From: Rhodococcus sp. KRD197
GTDB taxonomy: Bacteria > Actinomycetota > Actinomycetes > Mycobacteriales > Mycobacteriaceae
Direction: 5' to 3'
Assembly: GCF_017168235.1 (NCBI RefSeq)
Contig: NZ_JABFAO010000011.1
Span: forward strand, 369,513-433,512
Length of the DNA stretch: 64,000 bases
This document shows positions 57,180 through 64,000 of the stretch, piece after piece. Both the position numbers and the translations under genes were made by a program. Each line of letters begins with the position of its first letter. The stretch's first letter is position 1. The notes under the pieces are model-generated. The model searched no databases. It was not told the origin of the DNA and saw nothing but the letters and a program-made list of their open reading frames with translations.

Positions 57180-58378
57180 AACAATTGAATGGGGTTCACG
57201 ATGTCCGCTGTGAGCGTGAGCAACATGTATGCCCCACCGATCACGATCACCACATATGTCGCGGGCATCAGCTTCATGTAATCGACCGGCCCACCGTTCG
57301 GCAGACCACGCCGATTGCGGAAGAAGTTGCGAATCCGCTCGTAGATGGTCACCGCCATATGCCCACCGTCCAGCGGCAACAGCGGCAGCAGGTTGAAGAT
57401 TCCGAGGAAGAAATTCAAACTCGCCAGCAGCAGAATGAACACCGGCCATAAGGACCGCTCTACCAGCTGCCCGCCGATGACACTGGCACCTACCACGCTG
57501 ATCGGTGTCTCCGGATCGCGCTCACCGCCGGTGACGGAGGTCCAGAGGTCGGCAACCTTGCTGGGCATCTGCACCAGGCGCTCGGCGGTCTCGACGAACA
57601 TTTCGCCGGTGAAGGCAAAGGAGGCCGGGATGGCCGCGAGCACGTTGTACGGCTCGACGATTTCCCGCGCCACACCCACGGCTCCGACAGTCGCGGATCT
57701 GATGCCATCCTCGGTTCCATCGCTGACCCAGCGCTGAACCTGCTGAACCTGCACCGGGAACGTCAGCTGCTCGCCATCGCGTTCGACGACGAAATCGACC
57801 GTCCCCGACAGTGGCTGCGTGGCCGCGACGACGTCGGAGAACGTCTCGGTCTCGGTGCCGCCCACCGAGGTGATCACATCGCCCGGTCGGATCCCCGCAA
57901 TGGAGGCCGGGGAAGGACCGCTGCACGCGGGGAAGCTCAGGTCCTCGTTCTGTGTCGTCGTCACGCACGGCGTCTCTGCAACCACCGCCCCTGCAGTGAG
58001 TTGCGGCAGCCCCCAGCCCACGGCCAGGATGAAGATCAGCACGAAGCCCAGGAGGAAGTTCATCCAGATTCCGCCCATCATCACCAGCAGACGCTTCCAC
58101 GTCTTCTGCCGGTACATGGCACGGTCTATCTCGTCCGGTTCGAGAACGTCGATCGCAGTCATTCCGGCGATGTCGCAGAAGCCGCCCGCAGGTATGGCCT
58201 TGAGGCCGTACTCGGTTTCGCCTCGCCGGAACGAGAACACCTTGGGGCCGAAGCCGATGAAGAACCGCCGTACCTTCATGCCCGTGGCGCGGGCGGTCCA
58301 CATGTGACCGGCCTCGTGCAGGGCGATCGACACAGTGATGCCCAGAGCGAAGAGAATGACGCCGAAAGCGAACACCAT
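57176..58378 (-). CDS. rip1: Site-2 protease (RseP/Rip1 family intramembrane metalloprotease)
   Basis: A 400-residue membrane zinc protease that cuts anti-sigma factors and other proteins inside the membrane. The zinc motif HEAGH is at about residues 21-25 and the third ligand in [12 protein letters not shown] near residue 335; a PDZ domain lies between ([25 protein letters not shown]). Rip1 of M. tuberculosis controls envelope composition. ispG lies 39 bases upstream of its stop and dxr follows its start side, an arrangement shared with mycobacteria. Confidence 0.95.
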   Translation of the reverse strand: MVFAFGVILFALGITVSIALHEAGHMWTARATGMKVRRFFIGFGPKVFSFRRGETEYGLKAIPAGGFCDIAGMTAIDVLEPDEIDRAMYRQKTWKRLLVMMGGIWMNFLLGFVLIFILAVGWGLPQLTAGAVVAETPCVTTTQNEDLSFPACSGPSPASIAGIRPGDVITSVGGTETETFSDVVAATQPLSGTVDFVVERDGEQLTFPVQVQQVQRWVSDGTEDGIRSATVGAVGVAREIVEPYNVLAAIPASFAFTGEMFVETAERLVQMPSKVADLWTSVTGGERDPETPISVVGASVIGGQLVERSLWPVFILLLASLNFFLGIFNLLPLLPLDGGHMAVTIYERIRNFFRNRRGLPNGGPVDYMKLMPATYVVIVIGGAYMLLTLTADIVNPIQLF

Positions 58379-58385
58379 CGTTGAT

Positions 58386-59594
58386 TCAGTCCTTCTGGTT
58401 CAAGAACGAGCGGGCCTGCCTGCGTGCCCAGGAATCGGCTTCGAGTACATCGTCCACGCCGCGGGGGGTGGACGTCCAATCGCCGCTACCTGCGTCGACC
58501 ACCTGAGCGACGGTCTCGACGATCCGCGGAAAGCTGATACGTCCGGCGAGGAACGCCTCGGCGGCTACCTCGTTGGACGCGTTGTAGACCGCGGTCATAC
58601 ATCCGCCGAGAATTCCGGCTTCGCGGGCCAGCTGGACGGCCGGGAACACTCGATCGTCGAGCGGTTCGAAATCCCAGGTGAAGGACGTGGTGAAGTCGAT
58701 GGCCCGGGCCGCGTTACGCACTCGGTTCGGCCATGCCAGCGCCAGCGCAATGGGTAGACGCATATCGGGCGGGCTCGCTTGCGCAATCGTGGAACCGTCG
58801 AAGAACGTCACCATGGAGTGGACGATGGACTGGCGATGCACAGTGACGTCGATTCGGTCGTACGGAACACCGAACAACAGGTGTGTCTCGATGAGTTCGA
58901 GCCCCTTGTTCACCAGGGTGGCCGAGTTCAACGTGTTCATCGGCCCCATCGACCAGGTCGGATGCGCCGCTGCCTGCTCGGGTGTCACAGATTTCAGTTC
59001 CACCTCGGACCAGCCTCGGAACGGGCCACCGGATGCCGTGAGGATCAACCGCTCCACTTCCTCGGCGCGGCCACCGCGTAGACACTGAGCCAGTGCGGAG
59101 TGTTCGGAATCGACCGGAACGATCTGCCCCGGCGCGGCAGCGGAAACGACGAGCTCGCCGCCGGCGACCAGCGACTCCTTGTTCGCCAGAGCCAGGGTGG
59201 CGCCCGAGGCGAGCACGGCGAGAGTCGGTTCGAGCCCGCGCGAGCCGACCAGCGCGTTGAGGACGATGTCCGCCTGTACGGATTCGACCAATTCTGTGAC
59301 TGCCCGATCACCGACCAGGGTGTCGGGCCGATTCAGTTCGGCGCCCGCCGCCGGGTCGGCCACCGCCACCGCAGTGACACCGGTTTCGCGAATCTGTTTG
59401 CTCAGTAGGTCGAGGTTGCCACCGCCCGCTGCAAGCCCGACCACTTCGAACTGCGACGGATTTGCTGCGATGACGTCGAGAGCCTGCGTACCGATGGATC
59501 CGGTGCTACCCAGAACGAGCACGCGCTTTCGAGGACGATCCCCCATGGCCGGCGTGTCGATGGCGATCTCGGCGTGTGTTCGATGCTCTGGCAC
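58386..59594 (-). CDS. dxr: 1-deoxy-D-xylulose-5-phosphate reductoisomerase
   Basis: A 402-residue enzyme that makes MEP from DXP with NADPH. NADPH motif [27 protein letters not shown]; metal/substrate residues in PVDSEHSA; active-site loop SGGPFRGW; and [23 protein letters not shown] 59594 gives [12 protein letters not shown] 59546 (MGDRPRK) would be a shorter alternative. It sits 7 bases before rip1 on the same strand, so the two are probably co-transcribed. Confidence 0.96.
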   Translation of the reverse strand: MPEHRTHAEIAIDTPAMGDRPRKRVLVLGSTGSIGTQALDVIAANPSQFEVVGLAAGGGNLDLLSKQIRETGVTAVAVADPAAGAELNRPDTLVGDRAVTELVESVQADIVLNALVGSRGLEPTLAVLASGATLALANKESLVAGGELVVSAAAPGQIVPVDSEHSALAQCLRGGRAEEVERLILTASGGPFRGWSEVELKSVTPEQAAAHPTWSMGPMNTLNSATLVNKGLELIETHLLFGVPYDRIDVTVHRQSIVHSMVTFFDGSTIAQASPPDMRLPIALALAWPNRVRNAARAIDFTTSFTWDFEPLDDRVFPAVQLAREAGILGGCMTAVYNASNEVAAEAFLAGRISFPRIVETVAQVVDAGSGDWTSTPRGVDDVLEADSWARRQARSFLNQKD

Positions 59595-59652
59595 CCGTTC
59601 ATTGTCCCTGATGGAGTCTGAGAGACAGCTATGTGTCGACGGCCTGCCCGTT

Positions 59653-60618
59653 TCACGCCGGATGCGGGTGGTTCGCCGCCCAGTGTCGGGCGATATCGAC
59701 GCGTCGCGCGATCCAGACCTTGTCGTGGCTCTGCACGTGGTCGAGGAACCGCTCGAGCGCGGCGATCCGAGCCGGGCGACCCACCAGTCGACAGTGCAGC
59801 CCGACCGAGAGCATCTTCGGTGCGCCCGCCACTCCCTCCGCGTACAGGACGTCGAAAGCGTCGCGCAGGTGCGCGAAGAACTCCTCGCCCGTCGAGAATC
59901 CGCCCGGCGACGAGAATCGCATGTCGTTGGTGTCCAGCGTGTACGGGACCACGAGGTGCTGCGTCGTTCCGGAACCCACGTCCACCCGTTCCCAGTACGG
60001 GAGATCGTCGGCATACGAGTCGGAATCGTAGAGAAATCCACCGTGCTCGACCACGAGCGATCGCGTGTTCGGCGAGTCACGTCCGGTGTACCAGCCGAGC
60101 GGAGCGCTTCCGGTCAACTCCGTCAGAATGTCCACGGCCTCGGCCATGTGGGCACGCTCGACATCCTCGTCGACCATCTGATAGTTGAGCCAACGCAACC
60201 CGTGCGAGGCGATCTCGTGACCGTGCTCGACGAAAGCAGCCGCGGCTTCGGGGTTGCGTTGCATCGCACGTGCGACAGCGAAGACCGTCAGGGGCAGACC
60301 GCGCCGTGAGAAGACCCTCAGCACTCGCCACACGCCGGCGCGTGAGCCGTATTCGTACAGAGATTCCATGCTCTTGTGTCGATTGGGGAAAGACTGAGCA
60401 CCGATCATCTCCGACAGAAAGGTCTCCGAACCCGCGTCGCCGTCGAGAACATTGTTCTCCGAGCCCTCCTCGTAATTGAGGACGAACTGCAGCGCGATCC
60501 GCGCGCCCCCGGGCCACGCCGGATCGGGCGGGATGGCGCCGTAGCCGACCAGGTCCCGTGGATAGGCGGACCCTGCGGGACGAGCGGCCGGTGTACGAGG
60601 CGCACCTTCGGTGTTCAC
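59653..60618 (-). CDS. Polysaccharide deacetylase family protein, allantoinase PuuE-like
   Basis: A 321-residue NodB-fold protein. Seen: [39 protein letters not shown] (the PuuE start), [18 protein letters not shown] and [17 protein letters not shown]. PuuE enzymes are allantoinases unrelated to the classical ones, while NodB relatives deacetylate glycans; the former is more likely by sequence pattern. GTG 60618 is chosen; GTG codons further upstream would bring a 7-residue repeat (APVSEVV/APVREVV) into the protein. No purine-degradation neighbours are seen. Confidence 0.78.
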   Translation of the reverse strand: MNTEGAPRTPAARPAGSAYPRDLVGYGAIPPDPAWPGGARIALQFVLNYEEGSENNVLDGDAGSETFLSEMIGAQSFPNRHKSMESLYEYGSRAGVWRVLRVFSRRGLPLTVFAVARAMQRNPEAAAAFVEHGHEIASHGLRWLNYQMVDEDVERAHMAEAVDILTELTGSAPLGWYTGRDSPNTRSLVVEHGGFLYDSDSYADDLPYWERVDVGSGTTQHLVVPYTLDTNDMRFSSPGGFSTGEEFFAHLRDAFDVLYAEGVAGAPKMLSVGLHCRLVGRPARIAALERFLDHVQSHDKVWIARRVDIARHWAANHPHPA

Positions 60619-60654
60619 GCCGAGCAGTCTCCCAGCAACTGCCTGCCGGCGCTC

Positions 60655-60696
60655 GACTACTTCCCTGACGGGCGCGACTACTTCGCTGACGGGCGC
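60655..60696. repeat. 21-bp tandem duplication upstream of the deacetylase gene
   Basis: Copies 60655-60675 and 60676-60696 differ at one base (GACTACTTCC versus GACTACTTCG). On the minus strand they encode APV(S/R)EVV twice in the frame leading into the deacetylase gene. Confidence 0.9.
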
Positions 60697-60734
60697 CCGA
60701 CACACACCGTCGGGGCCCAGCCGACCCTGCTGGC

Positions 60735-60751
60735 TACGACGGCCGGTCGTA
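60735..60751. promoter_or_regulatory. Palindromic site between the deacetylase and DUF2631 genes
   Basis: TACGAC (60735-60740) and GTCGTA (60746-60751) are perfect 6-bp arms around a GC-rich 5-base centre. It lies between divergent genes and fits a dimeric repressor site; no regulator is nearby. Confidence 0.35.
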
Positions 60752-60818
60752 TGCAAACATTGTCACCATCGATGCATGCCGTACCGACGGTGTGAACATG
60801 ACCCGAGAGGATCGACCG

Positions 60819-61088
60819 GTGGCCCAAACCGAGCTGACCCCCGCTTCGTACGACCCGGTCGAGTACACCCACGAGGACATCGCCGAGGTGCCGTCGGCCG
60901 ATTGGGGCTGGACCGGGGAATCCCGGCGCGCCATGCGAATCGCCGCACTCGTCGTCGCGGCCTTCCTACTGTTCATGATGCACGGCAATCACACCGGACT
61001 GGTCGAGGACCTCTACCTCATCGGCTTCGCGGTCGTCCTCGTCGGCATCGTGGTGCGCGACATCATCGTCCGACGCAAGCCGCGGTAA
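60819..61088 (+). CDS. DUF2631 small membrane protein
   Basis: An 89-residue protein: a soluble N-terminal part (SYDPVEYTHEDIAEVPSADWGW) and two membrane helices (IAALVVAAFLLFMMHGNH, LYLIGFAVVLVGIVVRDIIV) with a basic end RRKPR. This matches the actinobacterial DUF2631 family, whose function is unknown. GTG 60819 has GAGAGG 8 bases upstream; ATG 60798 is an alternative. Confidence 0.75.
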   Translation: MAQTELTPASYDPVEYTHEDIAEVPSADWGWTGESRRAMRIAALVVAAFLLFMMHGNHTGLVEDLYLIGFAVVLVGIVVRDIIVRRKPR

Positions 61089-61109
61089 CGAACGGCCCGA
61101 AGCTCCTCG

Positions 61110-62276
61110 TCAGTTCTCCGCCGCGAGCTGACCGCAGGCGGCGGCAATTTCCTGTCCGCGGGTATCACGGACGGTGCACGAGACGCCCTGCGCGATCACT
61201 CTTCTGACGAATTCACGCTCGACGTCCTTGGGGCTCGCGTCCCATTCACTGCCCGGCGTCGGGTTCAGCGGAATGAGATTGACGTGCACCCGGGAGCCGA
61301 GCGCTTTGTGCAGCTTCTTGCCGAGCAGGTCCGCTCGCCACGGCTGATCGTTGACTTCCTTGATCATGGCGTACTCGATCGAGACTCGGCGGCCGGTTCG
61401 ATCGGCGTAATAGCGGGCCGCTGCCAGAACCTCCGCCACCGACCAGCGGTTGTTCACCGGCACAAGGGTGTCGCGTAGTTCGTCGTCGGGAGTATGCAAG
61501 GAGACCGCCAACGTCACCGATAGCCCTTCGTCGGCGAGCTTGCGGATCGCCGGTGCCAACCCCACGGTCGACACGGTGACCGAACGCTGTGACAGACCCA
61601 GACCGTCCGGTGCGGGTGAGACGATCTTGCGTACCGCCGCGACGACGCGCTTGTAGTTGGCAAGGGGCTCCCCCATCCCCATGAACACCACGTTCGACAA
61701 CCGTCCTTGACCGCCCGGCACGACACCGTCACGCAGGTCGGCGGCCGCAGAGCGGACCTGATCCACGATCTCGGCGGTGGTGAGGTTCCGGTCGAGTCCG
61801 GCCTGGCCGGTGGCGCAGAACGGGCACGCCATTCCGCAACCCGCCTGACTGGATATGCACAGCGTCGCTCGATCCGGATAGCGCATGAGCACGCTCTCGA
61901 GCAGCGTCCCGTCGTTCGCCTTCCACAAGGTCTTGCGTGTATCGCCGTCGTCGCAAGACAGATGCTTGAGCGGGGTGAGCAACGGGGGAAAGAGATCGGC
62001 ACCGACCTTTTCCCGGGCCGAGGCGGGCAGGTCTGTCATGTTCTTCGTGTCGGCTTCGAGCCTGCCGTAATAGTGGCGAGCGAGCTGGTCGGCACGGAAC
62101 GCAGGTAGGCCTAGTTTCTTCACAGCCTCCCTGAGGCCCTCCCGATCAAGATCGGCCAGGTGCCGCGGGGGCATACCGCGACGCTTGTCCGCGAACACCA
62201 ACGGAAGCGACGGCCTCGTCGTCGTGGGCGTGTTGTCGTCGGTGGTCACATCGGATGCGGTAGCGGGGTCACTCAT
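61110..62276 (-). CDS. rlmN: 23S rRNA/tRNA adenine-C2 methyltransferase (radical SAM)
   Basis: A 388-residue radical SAM enzyme that methylates A2503 of 23S rRNA and A37 of some tRNAs. The 4Fe-4S motif is [11 protein letters not shown]; the mechanistic Cys residues lie near the C-terminus ([21 protein letters not shown]). [12 protein letters not shown] and [20 protein letters not shown] are also typical. The start is ATG 62276. Convergent with DUF2631 and divergent from the LapA-like gene. Confidence 0.97.
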   Translation of the reverse strand: MSDPATASDVTTDDNTPTTTRPSLPLVFADKRRGMPPRHLADLDREGLREAVKKLGLPAFRADQLARHYYGRLEADTKNMTDLPASAREKVGADLFPPLLTPLKHLSCDDGDTRKTLWKANDGTLLESVLMRYPDRATLCISSQAGCGMACPFCATGQAGLDRNLTTAEIVDQVRSAAADLRDGVVPGGQGRLSNVVFMGMGEPLANYKRVVAAVRKIVSPAPDGLGLSQRSVTVSTVGLAPAIRKLADEGLSVTLAVSLHTPDDELRDTLVPVNNRWSVAEVLAAARYYADRTGRRVSIEYAMIKEVNDQPWRADLLGKKLHKALGSRVHVNLIPLNPTPGSEWDASPKDVEREFVRRVIAQGVSCTVRDTRGQEIAAACGQLAAEN

Positions 62277-62410
62277 AATGCCTACCAGTGTCCCATTAGC
62301 AGGCCGTGAGTCCTATTCGTAGACCACGCGGGCGGTCTGGTTTTCACTCCCCCGCATACGGGTAAACACATGGCACGCTAGATCGGGCTTCGGCATGGAA
62401 GGATCGCACA

Positions 62411-62839
62411 ATGACCACTCCGACAGGCGATGGCAAGTACGCGGACCCTACCGGTGAGCCCCTGAGCTCCCGAGATCGATCGGATTCGGACCGAGCACCG
62501 TCACCGATCACGACGCCCGATTCCGACGAGCACAGCGCACCCGACCCGGACTCAGTCCACGATGACCGGCTGCCATCCGGGCAGTCGCCCGACGGAATCG
62601 CGCACACGAGAGCTGCAGCTCTGTGGACCGGATTGGTCGTCGGCGCGCTCGTTCTGATTCTCTTGCTGGTGTTCATTCTGCAGAATCTCGATGCAGTCCC
62701 AGTGAACATCTTCATCTGGACATTCGACCTGCCTCTCGGCGTGGCGATGCTGCTGGCCGCAATCGCCGGCGCCCTGGTGATGGCCTTGGCAGGCGGGGTT
62801 CGCATCCTGCAGATCAGACGCGCAGCGAAACGAAAGTAG
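62411..62839 (+). CDS. LapA-domain (DUF1049) membrane protein
   Basis: A 142-residue protein: a hydrophilic, acidic/Ser/Pro-rich N-terminus of about 70 residues, then two membrane helices around a QNLDAVPVNIFIWTFDLPLG loop, the DUF1049/LapA signature. In proteobacteria LapA helps LPS assembly; actinobacteria have no LPS, so the role here is unknown. ATG 62411 has GGAAGGA 8 bases upstream. Confidence 0.8.
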   Translation: MTTPTGDGKYADPTGEPLSSRDRSDSDRAPSPITTPDSDEHSAPDPDSVHDDRLPSGQSPDGIAHTRAAALWTGLVVGALVLILLLVFILQNLDAVPVNIFIWTFDLPLGVAMLLAAIAGALVMALAGGVRILQIRRAAKRK

Positions 62840-62932
62840 TTCACGAATCGATGAACACTATGCACAGAAGCTCGCTACGCCCGACTGAATCGATCACGAT
62901 TGCGGTGCCCCACCTCACCGCAAGGAGTTGAT

Positions 62933-63784
62933 GTGACCACTTTCATGCAGAATCGAGTGACACCAGCGGTCGCGCCGGACCGCGCACGCTCGTGGCTGCT
63001 GGTGCCGGCCACCCGGCCCCAAGCCTTTTCCGCCGCTGTCGACTCCGAGGTCGACGCGGTGATCCTCGACATCGAAGATGCCGTCGCCCCTGCAGCGAAA
63101 CCGGCTGCGCGTGAGGCTGTCGTGTCCTGGCTCGAGGCCGGGAACACCGCGTGGGTTCGAATAAACGACGCCACCACGTCGTTCTGGGCCGACGATCTGG
63201 CCGCCCTCGCCGGTGTGGGAACCCTCGCCGGCATCATGCTCGCGAAGACCGAGAGCGGAAGTCAGGTCGACGCCACGGCGGCGAGGCTCCCTGAAGGCAC
63301 CCGGATTCTTGCGCTCGTCGAATCCGCGGTAGGCCTCGAAGCCGTCGCCGAGATCGCGCGCGCCGATTCGACCTTTCGGCTCGCTTTCGGCAGCGGCGAT
63401 TTCCGCCGCGACACCGGAATGAGCGACGAACCACTTGCCATGGCGTATCCACGGTCGCGACTCGTAGTCTCCTCGCGCGCGGCCCGACTCCCGGGCCCGA
63501 TCGACGGACCGACTCTGACGGCGAACGACGGAATTCTTGCCCGGGACTCGGCGCTGACGGTGTCGATGGGCATGACCGGAAAACTGTGTATGCATGCCGA
63601 ACAGGCACCCATCGTCAACCGAGAGTTGGCCCCGACACCGAACGACGTCACCTGGGCCCACGAGGTCGTCGAAGAACTCGGTGCAGACGGCGCACACGTC
63701 AAGGACGGCAGTGACCTGCCTCGATTGGCCAAGGCTCTGAAAATCCGCGCGGCCGCCGACGTATTCGGAATCCGAGCTGACTAG
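62933..63784 (+). CDS. CitE-like HpcH/HpaI family lyase
   Basis: A 283-residue TIM-barrel protein of the citrate lyase beta / malyl-CoA lyase family, which cleaves or forms acyl-CoA C-C bonds with Mg. Seen: SWLLVPATRPQAF, DAVILDIEDAVAP (metal Glu/Asp), WVRINDATT, ILALVESAVGLEAVAE and LAFGSGDFRRDTG. No citrate lyase alpha/gamma genes are near, so it is the stand-alone CitE-like type (citramalyl-CoA or malyl-CoA lyase). GTG 62933 has AAGGAG 5 bases upstream. It overlaps the convergent gene by 4 bases at CTAG. Confidence 0.85.
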   Translation: MTTFMQNRVTPAVAPDRARSWLLVPATRPQAFSAAVDSEVDAVILDIEDAVAPAAKPAAREAVVSWLEAGNTAWVRINDATTSFWADDLAALAGVGTLAGIMLAKTESGSQVDATAARLPEGTRILALVESAVGLEAVAEIARADSTFRLAFGSGDFRRDTGMSDEPLAMAYPRSRLVVSSRAARLPGPIDGPTLTANDGILARDSALTVSMGMTGKLCMHAEQAPIVNRELAPTPNDVTWAHEVVEELGADGAHVKDGSDLPRLAKALKIRAAADVFGIRAD

Positions 63785-63999
63785 AGCGACCGAGGTCCGA
63801 GCCGGCTCGTCTCGAGCCCGCTGGGCTTGGCTCGCCAGTGCACGCGATACCGCACTCCGAATTCGAGGTTGGGAACACTTCGAGCCGCCCGCTCCGCTGT
63901 CCGCCTGGTGAATTCGATTCCCAGCACCGAACGCAGCGTTTGCCGGTCCTCGAAGCGCCATCGAGTATCGACTCTGCGCAACGCGAATCCTTGCGCGTC
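63781..63999 (-). CDS. SAM-dependent methyltransferase, C-terminal part (5' end outside the window)
   Basis: The frame stays open to the window edge. The last 72 residues (FALRRVDTRWRFEDRQTL, VLGIEFTRRTAERAARSVPNLEFGVRYRVHWRAKPSG) match the C-terminal end of a class I methyltransferase subgroup common in actinobacteria. The SAM-binding half lies outside, so the substrate cannot be judged. Confidence 0.6.
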   Translation of the reverse strand, partial: DAQGFALRRVDTRWRFEDRQTLRSVLGIEFTRRTAERAARSVPNLEFGVRYRVHWRAKPSGLETSRLGPRSL

Positions 64000-64000
64000 G

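Noticed and set aside
1..64000. tRNA or rRNA genes
   Set aside because: I read the intergenic gaps and saw no cloverleaf or rRNA-like sequence; most gaps are under 200 bases.

Overview
The window looks like one continuous stretch of chromosome from a GC-rich mycolic-acid actinobacterium, most like Rhodococcus or another Nocardiaceae. Evidence: mycothione reductase, PptT, the EfpA-type exporter, F420-dependent LLM oxidoreductases, a KstR-type operator, many GTG starts, GTGA/ATGA overlaps and apparently leaderless genes. Gene order closely follows what I remember of Mycobacterium tuberculosis Rv2782c-Rv2880c (from memory, not searched). There are no rRNA or tRNA genes, insertion sequences, prophages or CRISPR arrays that I can see.

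Layout. 0-12.6 kb: end of a DPM-type glycosyltransferase, a PlsC acyltransferase, M16 protease, pnp, rpsO, ribF, a manganese/zinc ABC transporter with its MntR/SirR regulator, then truB, pptT and a metallophosphoesterase. 12.7-15.7 kb: a small membrane protein coupled to modABC (molybdate uptake). 15.6-24 kb, minus strand: the translation/transcription factor operon rimP-nusA-ylxR-infB-DUF503-rbfA-nrnA-dinF. 24.1-25.1 kb: a Tat-type lipoprotein and a ferritin-like protein, translationally coupled. 25-37.7 kb: an acyl-CoA dehydrogenase behind a perfect palindrome, proS, yaaA with a DUF2786 gene, efpA, cysG, an ABC-F ATPase, a PhoD phosphatase and an LLM oxidoreductase with a KstR box. 37.7-42.8 kb: a cobalamin operon (chelatase-cobO-cobB-cobE) headed by a clear cobalamin riboswitch. 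42.3-47.6 kb: a GNAT gene, mqo, two alpha/beta hydrolases and mtr. 47.7-49.7 kb: a GntR-ABC cassette. 49.7-64 kb: cobQ, map, a GAF-LuxR regulator, a lipoprotein penicillin-binding protein, a GNAT gene, ispG-rip1-dxr, an allantoinase-like deacetylase, DUF2631, rlmN, a LapA-like protein, a CitE-like lyase and the end of a methyltransferase gene.

How it fits together. Most genes are housekeeping: ribosome assembly and RNA decay, cofactor supply (FAD, molybdate, B12, siroheme, isoprenoids via IspG/Dxr, phosphopantetheine) and envelope regulation (Rip1, PBP). The cobalamin genes are under B12 feedback through the riboswitch. The LLM gene just downstream of them appears separately controlled by a sterol-type repressor.

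The least expected structure is a set of short tandem duplications at gene ends. The ones in coding sequence (plsC C-terminus, modA and cobQ N-termini, possibly the deacetylase leader) have units that are multiples of 3 bp. I found no obviously new multi-gene system. The best leads are the regulatory sites, the duplications, the lipoprotein/ferritin-like pair and the degenerate hydrolase.
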